64,000 nucleotides of DNA from Labilithrix luteola (GTDB lineage: Bacteria > Myxococcota_A > Polyangia > Polyangiales > Polyangiaceae), in assembly GCF_001263205.1 (NCBI RefSeq), contig NZ_CP012333.1:9033501-9097500 (forward strand), written 5' to 3'. A model generated the notes under the pieces. That model was given only the letters and a program-made list of their open reading frames with translations, was not told where the DNA came from and searched no databases. The translations under genes were made by a program, and so were the position numbers. Shown one piece after another: positions 55,920 through 64,000 of the stretch (positions within the stretch are counted from its first letter, which is position 1; every line of letters starts with the position of its first letter).

Positions 55920-56821
55920 AAAATGAGATGATTTCCCTCGATGGTGGCCGGCTCTTCGTCGCCGTTGCTCGTCAGGGGAGCTTCGTCGAGGCCGCGCGGC
56001 GAACCGGCGTTCCGACGAGCACGGTGAGCCGCCATATTGCCGAGCTCGAGGAGGCGATCGGCGTCCGGCTCTTCCAACGAACGTCCCGCAAGGTGAGCCT
56101 CACCTCTGACGGCGCGCGGCTGTTCGAACGCGTTGGCCCGCTCTTCGACGAGCTTTCGACGGCGCTCGACGCTGCGGCGGATCGCGAAGAGGAGCCTGCC
56201 GGAACGCTTCGCGTGACCGCACCGGTGGTGACGGGCGCATCCCACGTCGCGCCGCTGCTCTTCGAGTTCTCGAAGGCGCATCCGAAGGTCTCGGTCGAGC
56301 TCGAGCTGACGAACGCCATCGTGGATCTCGTGGAGGATCGCTTCGATCTCGCGTTTCGCATCGGGCCCGTGGAAGGGGCCGACCTCGTGGCGCGTCGCAT
56401 CTGGTCGTTTCCGTACGGGCTCGCCGCCTCGCCGCGCTTCGTGGACGACACGCTTCGTGGTCGCACGCAGATCACCGCCGACGAGCTCGTCCAACTCCCG
56501 GCGTTGGTCACTTCGAGGCGCGGGGCGTGGCGCCTTCGACGCAAAGACGGCACGCGTGACGACGTCAGGCCTAGCGCGCGCATTCTCGTGAACGATCCAC
56601 GCGTGGCGGTCGAGGGCGCGACCCGAGGGCTCGGCATCGTCTGCGCGCCCCTCGAGATGCTGACGGCCAGAAAGAACGCGCTCACGCTGCTCGGCGTCCG
56701 AGGACGGACGTTCGAGCCGCGCGAGATCTTCATCGTCTATCCGTCACGAAGGTTGGTTCCGTCACGGGTTCGTGCCGCCGTCGACTGGTTCTTCCGCAAG
56801 TCTCGAAGGGGAGGGGCGTAG
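55907..56821 (+). CDS. LysR-family transcriptional regulator
   Basis: 304 residues from the ATG at 55907; the ATG at 55928 (MISLDGGRLFVAV) is at least as likely because it leaves the palindrome outside the gene. N-terminal winged helix-turn-helix: FVAVARQGSFVEAARRTGVP, then TSTVSRHIAELEEAIGVRLF. The C-terminal effector domain has the LysR pattern DLAFRIGPVEGADLVARRI. It is divergent from the SDR gene, the classic arrangement in which the LysR protein controls its neighbour. The effector is unknown. Confidence 0.9.
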   Translation: MVHPKNEMISLDGGRLFVAVARQGSFVEAARRTGVPTSTVSRHIAELEEAIGVRLFQRTSRKVSLTSDGARLFERVGPLFDELSTALDAAADREEEPAGTLRVTAPVVTGASHVAPLLFEFSKAHPKVSVELELTNAIVDLVEDRFDLAFRIGPVEGADLVARRIWSFPYGLAASPRFVDDTLRGRTQITADELVQLPALVTSRRGAWRLRRKDGTRDDVRPSARILVNDPRVAVEGATRGLGIVCAPLEMLTARKNALTLLGVRGRTFEPREIFIVYPSRRLVPSRVRAAVDWFFRKSRRGGA

Positions 56822-57004
56822 GGCGTCCTGTCATCCGCTCGTGGACGTGGCGAACGCCGGCGCTCGAACGACCTGCGTCATGGTTCGTCGCGTGCGCCGT
56901 GGACCGCGAGCATTCTGGCGCCACGTTTGAAGGCCGTGCTCCAGTCCGCTAGCGTTCTCTGAGGCGGGGGGCCGCGTTTGGAGGTCGTTCCGCGAGCCGG
57001 TGCC

Positions 57005-57032
57005 TTGACAAATCGAACGAGCGTTCTATTTT
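57005..57032 (+). promoter_or_regulatory. promoter of the tetR gene with embedded operator
   Basis: TTGACA (57005-57010) and TATTTT (57027-57032) spaced by 16 bases, notable in this GC-rich DNA. The operator core GAACG-AG-CGTTC (57016-57026) lies between the two boxes. Transcription should begin near 57039, at or next to the ATG, so the mRNA may be leaderless. Confidence 0.6.
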
Positions 57033-57038
57033 ATCAGG

Positions 57039-57635
57039 ATGGCAAAAGGGGAGGAAACCAGAAGCGCCGTGCTCGGTAAGGCCCTTGCACTCGCGACCCA
57101 AGTGGGGCTCGAGGGGGTCACCATCGGCCGGCTTGCGGACGAGGTGGGAATGTCGAAGAGCGGGCTCTTCGCGCATTTCGCCTCGAAGGAGAACCTCGCC
57201 GTTGCCATCCTCGACGAGGCCGCCGAGCGCTTCGTGGCGTTCGTGGTCACGCCTGCGTTCAAGAAGCCTCGTGGAGAGCCGCGCCTGCGCGCGCTCATCG
57301 ACAACTGGCTGGCGTGGTCGAAAGCCGACTTCATGCCTGGTGGCTGTATTTTCGTGGCCGCAGGGGTCGAACTCGACGACAAGCCGGGGCCGGCGCGGGA
57401 CCGGTTCGTTTCGGCGCAGCGCGATTGGCTGTCGACGCTCTCGGGCGCGGCGAAGATCGCGGTCGAGGAGAAGCACTTTCGCTCCGACCTCGACACCGAG
57501 CAACTGGCGCACGAGGTCTACTCGATCGCGTACGGCTATCACTTCCTGCGTCGGCTCGTCGATCCCGAGGGCGCGGAGAAGCGGGCGAGGGTCGCCTTCG
57601 AGCGCATCATCGCCGACGCGCGTGTCCGAGCCTGA
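57039..57635 (+). CDS. TetR-family transcriptional repressor
   Basis: 198 residues. N-terminal helix-turn-helix: VTIGRLADEVGMSKSGLFAHFASKENL at about 27-53. The C-terminal ligand domain resembles TetR_C_16-like proteins (GGCIFVAAGVELDDKPGPARD). The start ATG has no good Shine-Dalgarno and may be the first codon of the mRNA. The operator in its promoter and a second copy inside the next gene point to autoregulation and control of the hydrolase gene that starts 39 bases later. Confidence 0.9.
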   Translation: MAKGEETRSAVLGKALALATQVGLEGVTIGRLADEVGMSKSGLFAHFASKENLAVAILDEAAERFVAFVVTPAFKKPRGEPRLRALIDNWLAWSKADFMPGGCIFVAAGVELDDKPGPARDRFVSAQRDWLSTLSGAAKIAVEEKHFRSDLDTEQLAHEVYSIAYGYHFLRRLVDPEGAEKRARVAFERIIADARVRA

Positions 57636-57673
57636 CGCGGGCGAACACGGAAAGGTTTCGAAAGGAGGAGAAC

Positions 57674-58615
57674 ATGGCTACGTCGCACTCGAAAAATAGA
57701 ACGACCGTTCGTGCTTTGCCGGTAGGCCTTCGAGCTGCGCGGCTGGGGATACGTGTTCTGACTCCCCATGCGCCCGAGCTGGCGTCGCTCGTAGCTGAGG
57801 AGCTCTTCCTGACCGCCCAGCGGCACAAGCGGCCGAGCTGGGAGGTCGATGCGCTCTCTTCCGCGCGAGCGTTTCGCGTGCCCTACGACGACGGGTTCCT
57901 CCCCGCATGGTCCTGGGGGGCGGGCACCGACGTTGCGCTCCTCGTCCACGGCTGGGAAGGCCGTGGCTCGCAGCTCGCGCGCTTCGCCGAGCCGCTCCTA
58001 CGCGAGCGCTTCCGCGTCGTCGCCTTCGATGCCCCCGGGCACGGCGACACGCGCTCGCGTCGGGGCTCGGTCGTCGACCATGCTCGCGCCGTCGATGCCG
58101 TGGCCCGTTACGTGGGACGCGTGGACGTGGTCATCGGGCACTCCGTGGGCGCGGCCGCCTCGCTGCTCGCCACGCGCTTCGGCTTCGAGCCGCGGCGGTT
58201 CGTGCTGATTTCCCCGCCCATCGGGCCGGCTCGCTTCGCGGCCGGGTTCGTCCAGATGTTGGAGCTGTCGAAGGGCATCGAGTCGGGCATGGTCGGCCGG
58301 CTCCAGCGCCGGTACGGCATGGCCCTGGACGAGCTCGACGCGTGCGCCGACGCGTCGAAGGTCCTCGCGCCCGTCCTCGTGGTCCACGACAAGGGCGACA
58401 AGGTCGTGCCGGAGGGGGATGGGGAAGCCATTGCTCGTTCCGCACCCCAGGGCCGTCTCATGGCCACGGCGGGCCTCGGCCACTACCGCATCCTCAAGGA
58501 CCCGACCGTGCTCGAGGAAGCCGTCCGATTCGCGACCGAAGGGCGTACCGCCGCCTACGGCTCCTTCGCGGCGACGCTCGACGGAGAGCTGTTCTTCCGC
58601 GAAAACCGTCGTTGA
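57674..58615 (+). CDS. alpha/beta hydrolase
   Basis: 313 residues from the ATG at 57674, ten bases after GGAGGAG. Nucleophile elbow GHSVGA (Ser near residue 158), oxyanion region VHGWEGRG, acid HDKGDKVVP and catalytic His in GLGHYRIL. No signal peptide. The TetR-hydrolase pair is common where the repressor senses an ester, lactone or toxic compound that the hydrolase removes; the substrate is not known. The 5' end of the gene carries a TetR operator-like sequence. Confidence 0.88.
   Translation: MATSHSKNRTTVRALPVGLRAARLGIRVLTPHAPELASLVAEELFLTAQRHKRPSWEVDALSSARAFRVPYDDGFLPAWSWGAGTDVALLVHGWEGRGSQLARFAEPLLRERFRVVAFDAPGHGDTRSRRGSVVDHARAVDAVARYVGRVDVVIGHSVGAAASLLATRFGFEPRRFVLISPPIGPARFAAGFVQMLELSKGIESGMVGRLQRRYGMALDELDACADASKVLAPVLVVHDKGDKVVPEGDGEAIARSAPQGRLMATAGLGHYRILKDPTVLEEAVRFATEGRTAAYGSFAATLDGELFFRENRR
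57694..57711 (-). promoter_or_regulatory. second operator-like site inside the hydrolase gene
   Basis: AAATAGAACG-AC-CGTTCG matches, in reverse orientation, the site in the tetR promoter (57014-57031). It lies at codons 7-13 of the hydrolase gene, a position where a bound repressor could block elongation. Confidence 0.5.
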
Positions 58616-58673
58616 CGGCCGAGCTTTCACGGAACCCCTGAACAGAAAATGCGATCCCGAACTCGCGATTCTG

Positions 58674-58703
58674 TTGACGAAGATGCTCGGCCTGGGGTAC
58701 TTC
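58674..58703 (+). promoter_or_regulatory. probable tRNA promoter
   Basis: TTGACG (58674-58679), an 18-base spacer and TACTTC (58698-58703). The start point would fall near 58710, eight bases before tRNA-Val. The -10 box is weak. Confidence 0.4.
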
Positions 58704-58717
58704 GCGTTCACCGGGTT

Positions 58718-58792
58718 GGGCGGGTAGCTCAGCGGTAGAGCGCTGGCCTTACAAGCCGGATGTCGCAGGTTCAAGCCCTGTCCCGCCTACCA
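58718..58792 (+). tRNA. tRNA-Val (anticodon TAC)
   Basis: Acceptor GGGCGGG pairs with CCCGCCT, the D arm GCTC-AGCGGTA-GAGC, anticodon stem CTGGC/GCCGG around CTTACAA with anticodon TAC, and T arm GCAGG-TTCAAGC-CCTGT. The 3' CCA is encoded. It leads a three-tRNA cluster. Confidence 0.92.
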
Positions 58793-58903
58793 GTCTCGGA
58801 AGCTTTGGTTTACAAGGCATCAACGAGACTTCGCAGGCCAGGGTACTTAGTCTCGCTCTTCTTAGTCTTACGTCACCAGTACTTAGTCACTAGTCACGCT
58901 TCT

Positions 58904-58979
<76 letters not shown>

Positions 58980-58990
58980 AAGAAAGCAGG

Positions 58991-59020
58991 GCCCTGATCA
59001 CGAAAGTGGTTGGGGCTTTT
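58991..59020 (+). terminator. terminator after tRNA-Asp copy 1
   Basis: GCCCTGATCAC-GAAA-GTGGTTGGGGC forms an 11-base stem with G-T pairs and a GAAA loop, followed by TTTT. Confidence 0.75.
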
Positions 59021-59107
59021 CCTTCTAAGTGAGCGCTCTGTTTTTGAGGGCGCTCGGCCTCGTCTCTTCTTATGCAGTCTCTTACTTAGGCAGTACGTCA
59101 CGCTTCT

Positions 59108-59183
<76 letters not shown>

Positions 59184-59196
59184 AAGAAAGCTCAAA

Positions 59197-59234
59197 GGCC
59201 CTGATCACGAACGTGGTCGGGGCCTTTGGCTTTT
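59197..59234 (+). terminator. terminator after tRNA-Asp copy 2
   Basis: GGCCCTGATCACG and CGTGGTCGGGGCC pair over 13 bases with a two-base loop, followed by TTTGGCTTTT. Confidence 0.8.
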
Positions 59235-59305
59235 GTTCGCGTGTTGCTCCTGCGCAGCTCCCCGCACGAGCAAGCGCTCGCGCGGGAGAGCAGGCGACGG
59301 TCGCG

Positions 59306-61771
59306 TTATGGGTTCGGCAAGCCCCACGACTGGGGGCCGACGGCCCAGTCGTCCTTGGTGTTCGTGTCGGTGACGGAGACTCGCCGAATGGTGTTGCTCG
59401 TCGTCGTGGCGTTCGTCGCCGGCATTGCCGTCCAGTCGGCCGACACCTCCATCGCCGTCGGCGTGCTGTTTGTCGTGCAGAGCGCTCCTCCGCAGTCGGC
59501 CGGCAGCCAGTGGCCGACAGCCTGGAGCGCTTGGAGGTTGTTGGGGTAAGCGCCCGGCGGCGTACCCGGGTACCTGTGGAACGCGACGCCGTCTTGGATG
59601 GCGCCGTCAGGATCGAGCGCGAGGATGAGGCGACTCGAGAACGTGATGCCCGTCGTCCCGCCCTTGAAGTCCCAGGCCGTGTCGTAGTTCTCAGCGGTGG
59701 CGCTCGCTGGGAACTGATTCTTCGAGGTGGTCTCGCTGTCGGTGGTCGCGCCCATGTGGACCACGATGATGTCGCCCGTCGCGACGACGGCGTCAGGGAA
59801 GGTTCCGAGGACCGTGGGGCTATTGATGTCCTGCTGGAGAACAAACCCGTTGACCGTTCCGCCGGTGATCGCGACGAGCTCAACCAGATCCTTGTTCGAA
59901 GCCATCGTCGGCCCCACTTCGGTGATGCGGAGCACGGCGCGAGGTGCGAATCCCTTGAACGTCTGGCTGTTGTTCGCAGCCGACACCGGGTTCCCCGTCT
60001 TGTCCGTCACGCTCGATGCGACGGTCACCTTGTAGAGCGTGCCCCCGGCCTGGGGGCCGGTCGTGAGGGTGACGGTATTCCCCGCGACGACCGCTGCGTT
60101 CGCGAGGAGGCCGTTGTCGAACGTGAACTGCGTCATGACGTTCGTGATGCTGAGCTCGGCGATGGTTCGGTCGAACGTCAGCACCACTTGCATCGGCGAC
60201 GCTGCCTTGGCGCTGACGAGCTTCGGCGCAGGGCAATTGGTGACAGTCACGTCGGCGGCCGAGAACGTCGACGGTTGTGCGACCCCGTTCGTCCGATACA
60301 TCACTCCGGCGTTCATCGAGAAATCGCAGCCCTGAGTGGGGTCGAGCTCGTTTGCGATCGCCGTGGGGAGCCGCAGGCGGAGGTTGTTCGTCGCGCTCGT
60401 GATTCCCGGGGTCGTGATGGCGTAGCTCGTGAAGCTCGTGCCGAGCTCGGCGCCGCCGACGATCTTCCCTTGGAGCCTGACGAGTGTTGACTCGACGTCG
60501 CTCAAACCGCTGACGAGGACGGCGCTCGCATCGGCGGAACGATCGACCTTCAGGCCGGCGGGTTTTGCCGTGGCGAGATTGCCGACGGGGTGCCCACTGC
60601 TGATCACGGTGAGGTTGGTCACCGCCGTCACGACACGGAGCTCGCCGATGATCGCCTTGGTGGTCGCCGTGAACGAGATGCGATCGCCGACGTGGATCCG
60701 CGCGGACGCCGTCGGATCCGTCACGAACAGCGCGGGGCCCGCCGCCTCCGCTTGAACGAAGAAGCCGACGGGCTCGGAGGCCGACGGTCCCGCCACGCTG
60801 GGTTTGAGATAGGTGACGAATGCTCCTGTCACTTCGACATCGACCGGGCCGGCGGGCGCTGCGATGGTGGCTTGAAGCTGAGCGCTCGTCTGGCTGCGTG
60901 TCGTGGCGATGGGGGCTGCTTCGCACGCTTGCGAGCCACCGCCACAAAGCTGATCGAGGGTGCAATCTGCGTTCGAACGACAGATGCAGCCTGCCGTGCC
61001 GTCGCAAACTGGGCGGTTCGGGTCGACCGATTGGCACTGACTGTCGGTCGAACAGACCACGCACTGCCCACGTCCCGCGTTCGCCGCCCTATCGCAGAAG
61101 TCTTTGGCGCTGTTGGCGACGGCCATGCAGTCGGTGTCGGCCGTGCAGCCGCAGAAGTCATTCGCGCAGGTTGGTTTCGAAGCGTCGCAACGCTTGGAAT
61201 CGGTGGCCGTGCATTCGACGCAGGCGGAGGGCGTGCTCGTCGTCTTGCAGATGGGCGTTTCCGCGGTGCACGAGGCGTTGTCGGTGCAGCCCTCGCACGC
61301 GCTCCCATCGGTCCTGCAGGTCTGGCTCCCCGGGCAGTCGTTGTCGGACACGCAAACCTTGCAGGCCCCTGCGCCGCCATTCGCAGCGGTGTCGCAAACG
61401 GTGCCGGTTGCGCAGCCTCGTGTGGCGTTGCACACGCGACAGGTCTTGTCCGCATCGCAGAACTCGCCGGCTGGGCACGCCGGACTGCAATCCGCGCCAC
61501 CGTCCGGTGTGCTCGCGTCGGGCGTGCTCGCATCGGGGGTGCTCGAGTCAGGCTTGCCGGCATCGGGGGCGGCGACGATGCCGGTTTCGCGCGTGCACGT
61601 GGCGGAGCAGCCGTCGCCGTCGGCCGTGTTGCCGTCGTCACACTGTTCGCCGTCGCCGAGCTGACCGTCACCACAAGCCGGCGAGCTCGAAGGATCGTCA
61701 CTACAGCCGGCGACGAGCGCAAGACCAACGAAGACACTTAGGACGGAAGGGAGCGCAAAGTTCGTACGCAT
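59306..61771 (-). CDS. large cysteine-rich surface lipoprotein (DUF4215, Big-like and lamin-tail-like parts)
   Basis: 821 residues from the ATG at 61771 (MRTNFALPSVL). Lipobox LVAGC near residue 23. Next comes a myxobacterial DUF4215 Cys repeat (CGDGQLGDGEQCDDGN), an STPDA triple repeat from a 15-base DNA repeat, and then about 220 residues with more than 30 Cys in short CxxC-like spacing. The middle holds an OB/beta-type region (YLKPSVAGPSASEP), a Big_5-like fold (VSAKAASPMQVVLTFDRTI) and, at the end, a lamin-tail-like domain (RITEVGPTMASNKDLVELV). It is probably exported and displayed on the surface, where such proteins bind or scaffold; no enzyme motif is seen. Confidence 0.82.
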   Translation of the reverse strand: MRTNFALPSVLSVFVGLALVAGCSDDPSSSPACGDGQLGDGEQCDDGNTADGDGCSATCTRETGIVAAPDAGKPDSSTPDASTPDASTPDGGADCSPACPAGEFCDADKTCRVCNATRGCATGTVCDTAANGGAGACKVCVSDNDCPGSQTCRTDGSACEGCTDNASCTAETPICKTTSTPSACVECTATDSKRCDASKPTCANDFCGCTADTDCMAVANSAKDFCDRAANAGRGQCVVCSTDSQCQSVDPNRPVCDGTAGCICRSNADCTLDQLCGGGSQACEAAPIATTRSQTSAQLQATIAAPAGPVDVEVTGAFVTYLKPSVAGPSASEPVGFFVQAEAAGPALFVTDPTASARIHVGDRISFTATTKAIIGELRVVTAVTNLTVISSGHPVGNLATAKPAGLKVDRSADASAVLVSGLSDVESTLVRLQGKIVGGAELGTSFTSYAITTPGITSATNNLRLRLPTAIANELDPTQGCDFSMNAGVMYRTNGVAQPSTFSAADVTVTNCPAPKLVSAKAASPMQVVLTFDRTIAELSITNVMTQFTFDNGLLANAAVVAGNTVTLTTGPQAGGTLYKVTVASSVTDKTGNPVSAANNSQTFKGFAPRAVLRITEVGPTMASNKDLVELVAITGGTVNGFVLQQDINSPTVLGTFPDAVVATGDIIVVHMGATTDSETTSKNQFPASATAENYDTAWDFKGGTTGITFSSRLILALDPDGAIQDGVAFHRYPGTPPGAYPNNLQALQAVGHWLPADCGGALCTTNSTPTAMEVSADWTAMPATNATTTSNTIRRVSVTDTNTKDDWAVGPQSWGLPNP

Positions 61772-61952
61772 GGCAGCGTCGCAGAGCAGCACAGAATGCG
61801 GCGCGCGATTGGGGAAATGCGTGCTGCTCGACGTCACGACGCGTGTCGGAGGCCGTCTCCTCGGCCCGCATCGCTACTGCAAGCCATCCCGGTTGCAGAA
61901 CGACACGACCGATTGACATCGAGCAAGGCCGGGTCCGACACTGCCGCTACTC

Positions 61953-62441
61953 ATGTACCCGGTTCGACGAACGGCGCTTGCTTGCGCGTCGATTGGCTTC
62001 TTGGCCGCTTGCGGAGGGGCAACGAGCGCTCCTCCCTCTTCCGTCGGAAGTTCGGAGCCCCATCCAGGTGCCGCCCCGGCGTCGAGCTCGACCAGCCACG
62101 CCAAACACGTGAACGGACGGCTCGAGCCCGCGCTGATCCAAAAGATCGTTCGCGCGAACTTCGACGGCATGCGCAAATGCTACGAAGCGGGGCTCGCTCG
62201 CAACGCAAGGCTCGAGGGCCGGGTCGCCACGCGCTTCGTCATCGAGCAAGACGGCACTGTCTCCGACGCCGTGCCCGTGAGCGATCCAGCCGTTGGCTCC
62301 ACGGGCCCAGGCGACGTTCCTCTTCCCGACGCCGAAGTTACCGCTTGCGTCGCGGCGAGATTGAAGATGCTCAGATTTCCGGAGCCTAACGGTGGCATCG
62401 TGAGGGTGGTTTACCCGATCGTCTTTCACCCGGGGAACTGA
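61953..62441 (+). CDS. lipoprotein with AgmX/PglI C-terminal-type domain
   Basis: 162 residues. Lipobox FLAAC at 17-21, a Ser/Pro/Ala linker, then the domain marked by IVRANFDGMRKCYEAGLARN, GRVATRFVIEQDGTVSDA, and CVAARLKMLRFPEPNGG. This TonB-C-like fold is widespread in myxobacteria, including gliding-motility proteins, and has two conserved Cys. The exact role is unknown. It is divergent from the Cys-rich lipoprotein gene. Confidence 0.82.
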   Translation: MYPVRRTALACASIGFLAACGGATSAPPSSVGSSEPHPGAAPASSSTSHAKHVNGRLEPALIQKIVRANFDGMRKCYEAGLARNARLEGRVATRFVIEQDGTVSDAVPVSDPAVGSTGPGDVPLPDAEVTACVAARLKMLRFPEPNGGIVRVVYPIVFHPGN

Positions 62442-62445
62442 GCGT

Positions 62446-63906
62446 CTACGGCGCGTGCGAGTGTGAGATCGGGCCCGTGTCGCGGGTGCCATCGACGTCG
62501 CTCATCTCCGTGCTGTCCCAGGTGCGTCCGCGGGGGAGGCGGCCGAGCTCGTGGGCGAGGCGTAGTGCGCCGAGCGCGATGACCTGGCCGTAGGTCGGGT
62601 AGGCGAAGGGGATGTCCGAGATTTGCTCGACCGTGAGGCCGGCCGCGATGCTGGTGCTCCCGATCTGGACGATCTCCGACGCATTCTCGCCGAGGACGTG
62701 GACGGCCACGAGCTGGCCGCTCTGGCGATCCGCAATCATCTTGCAGAAGCCGTCGGTGTGGTGGTCGACGACGGCGCGTGTGAGCTGATCGTAAGGAACG
62801 AGCGCCACGGCGACGGGGCCTCTGCGGCGTGCCAGATCTTCCGTCGGACCCACGCTCGCGTACTCGGGATCGGTGAAGCAACCCGAGCTGATCGGGATCG
62901 ATTCCCAGGTGCGCCTCGTCCCGAGTACGGCGTTTTCGGCGGCGACGCGTCCTTGGAGAGCTGCGCTCTGCACGAGCATGCTCAACCCGTTGATGTCGCC
63001 GACGGCGAAGACGTGAGGGGCCGTCGTGCGCAGCTGCTCGTCGACACGGATGTGGCTGCCCGACGTGCGCACGCCGGCGGCGGCGAGGTTGAGCTCGTCG
63101 ATGTTGCCAGGCCAGCCGATGGCGAAGACCACCACGTCGACGGCGGCTTCGCTGACCCCGCGCGGGGTGTGGTACTTGAGGACCAGACCTTCGCTCGTGT
63201 GGTCGATGCGCTCGACGCGCGCCGAGGTGGAGACGCGAACGCCGCGCGCACGGAAGGTGCGCTCGAGACCGAGCGAGACGTCACGGTCTTCGGCGGGCAC
63301 CAGGCGATCGAGCGTTTCGACCAGCGTGACTTCGACGCCGAGGTCGATGAAGACGGAGGCAAGCTGGCAACCCGTCGACGCGCCGCCGACGATGGCGATA
63401 CGTCGCGGGAGCTCTTCCAGCGCCCAGAGCTCGGCGTAGGAGGAGGCGTACTCGTTGCCCGGAATGGTGAGGCTTCGGCTGTGGCCGCCGGTGGCGATCA
63501 CGAAGCGATCGGCGGTGAAGATCTGGCGGCGCTCGGTGCGCACGGTCCGTGGGTCGACGAAGTGCGATGCGCCGGCGTTCTGCACGACCGTCACGCCCCG
63601 CGCGCGCGCGTACCCTTCGAGGTTCTTCGACTCATGGATGCGTGCTGCCGTGACGCGTGCGGCTTCGATCACGGCGTGCATGTCGACTTCCGCGTGCGGC
63701 CCGCGAAGGCCGAACTGAGGCCACGTCGTCGAGTCACGTACGAGACGCGCCGCATGTGCCAGTGCGCGCACGGGGGCGGGACCCTGTTCGAAGCAGATGC
63801 CGCCGAGACGAGCGCGCTCGAGCAGCGTGACCTCGGCACCCAGCTCGGCTGCGCGAAGCGCCGCCGCCAGGCCTGCCGGACCTCCACCGATCACGACGAC
63901 TCGCAT
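62446..63906 (-). CDS. FAD-dependent pyridine nucleotide-disulfide oxidoreductase family protein, catalytic residues lost (SthA-like)
   Basis: 486 residues from the ATG at 63906. FAD loop GGGPAGLAAALRAA, NAD loop GGASTGCQLASVF and the second FAD motif VFAVGDINGLS are intact, and the C-terminal dimer domain is present. The redox pair normally CxxxxC reads CFEQGP, keeping only the first Cys (near residue 40), and the C-terminal HPT-E motif reads YPTYGQ, without the catalytic His and Glu. So it should not reduce disulfides. Soluble transhydrogenase (SthA) also lacks the second Cys and is the nearest functional idea. The 3' end lies four bases from the convergent lipoprotein gene. Confidence 0.8.
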   Translation of the reverse strand: MRVVVIGGGPAGLAAALRAAELGAEVTLLERARLGGICFEQGPAPVRALAHAARLVRDSTTWPQFGLRGPHAEVDMHAVIEAARVTAARIHESKNLEGYARARGVTVVQNAGASHFVDPRTVRTERRQIFTADRFVIATGGHSRSLTIPGNEYASSYAELWALEELPRRIAIVGGASTGCQLASVFIDLGVEVTLVETLDRLVPAEDRDVSLGLERTFRARGVRVSTSARVERIDHTSEGLVLKYHTPRGVSEAAVDVVVFAIGWPGNIDELNLAAAGVRTSGSHIRVDEQLRTTAPHVFAVGDINGLSMLVQSAALQGRVAAENAVLGTRRTWESIPISSGCFTDPEYASVGPTEDLARRRGPVAVALVPYDQLTRAVVDHHTDGFCKMIADRQSGQLVAVHVLGENASEIVQIGSTSIAAGLTVEQISDIPFAYPTYGQVIALGALRLAHELGRLPRGRTWDSTEMSDVDGTRDTGPISHSHAP

Positions 63907-64000
63907 GCCCACAATGTTGGGAGCGTGAGCGCGGCCGCAATGCGACGACCGCGTGCTTGGGCTCGCTCGTGGGCACGACGAATGCTGGCGCTCGGTTGGG

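Overview
The window is high-GC DNA with close-packed genes, coding GTG/TTG starts and many stop/start overlaps. Several features point to a myxobacterium (Myxococcota, probably Polyangia). These are two soluble Hanks-type Ser/Thr kinases with proline/glycine-rich linkers, an FHA-sigma54 activator, a DUF4215 cysteine-rich repeat lipoprotein, an AgmX/PglI C-terminal-type lipoprotein, PEGA-like sequences and many lipobox proteins with Ser/Pro/Asp-rich linkers. The assignment rests on gene content only. I saw no insertion sequence, prophage, CRISPR array, rRNA or recognisable defence island.

0-7.3 kb: a GNAT acetyltransferase cut by the window edge; a calcineurin-like phosphodiesterase; and, divergent from it, a six-gene translationally coupled operon. 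The operon encodes a phosphocholine-type cytidylyltransferase, a MetE-core methyltransferase and a Ugp/Mal-type ABC importer (ATPase with a frameshift, binding lipoprotein, two permeases). 7.4-17.3 kb: a single-pass Pro/Ala-rich protein; an NCS1 nucleobase/hydantoin transporter; a kinase - kinase - LuxR operon on the minus strand; a SprT-like/DUF2786 protein; a PEGA-like membrane protein. 17.3-31.9 kb: mostly single genes: a membrane GTPase, lipoproteins, a phosphoglycerate dehydrogenase, a dihydropyrimidinase, a decayed PEGA fragment, argG, an ABC-F ATPase, a proline-catabolic dehydrogenase, a purple-acid-phosphatase-like lipoprotein (frameshifted) and a CxxCxxCC protein.

32-43.5 kb: an FHA-sigma54 activator; an HtrA-like lipoprotein protease; an rbsB-rbsA-rbsC-type sugar importer followed by an SDR; then folD, parB (frameshifted) and parA on the minus strand; then a short transcription unit for a 62-residue acidic protein with a recognisable promoter and terminator. 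43.9-51 kb: the proteostasis cluster tig-clpP-clpX-lon, with a 970-base clpX-lon gap rich in palindromes. 51-58.6 kb: a 1355-residue SNF2 ATPase, a divergent SDR/LysR pair, and a TetR/hydrolase pair that shares one operator sequence at two places. 58.7-59.2 kb: tRNA-Val and two identical tRNA-Asp genes, each tRNA-Asp with its own terminator. 59.3-64 kb: a large cysteine-rich surface lipoprotein, an AgmX/PglI-type lipoprotein and a flavoprotein of the pyridine nucleotide-disulfide oxidoreductase fold that lacks the usual catalytic residues.

Three otherwise intact genes (the importer ATPase, the phosphatase-like lipoprotein and parB) are each broken by one missing base at or beside a short homopolymer. 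Because parB is among them, I read these as probable assembly errors rather than true pseudogenes. The best candidates for undescribed biology are the cytidylyltransferase/MetE-core/importer operon, the kinase with a DFN motif and an insert of about 70 residues, and the structured palindromic repeats between clpX and lon.
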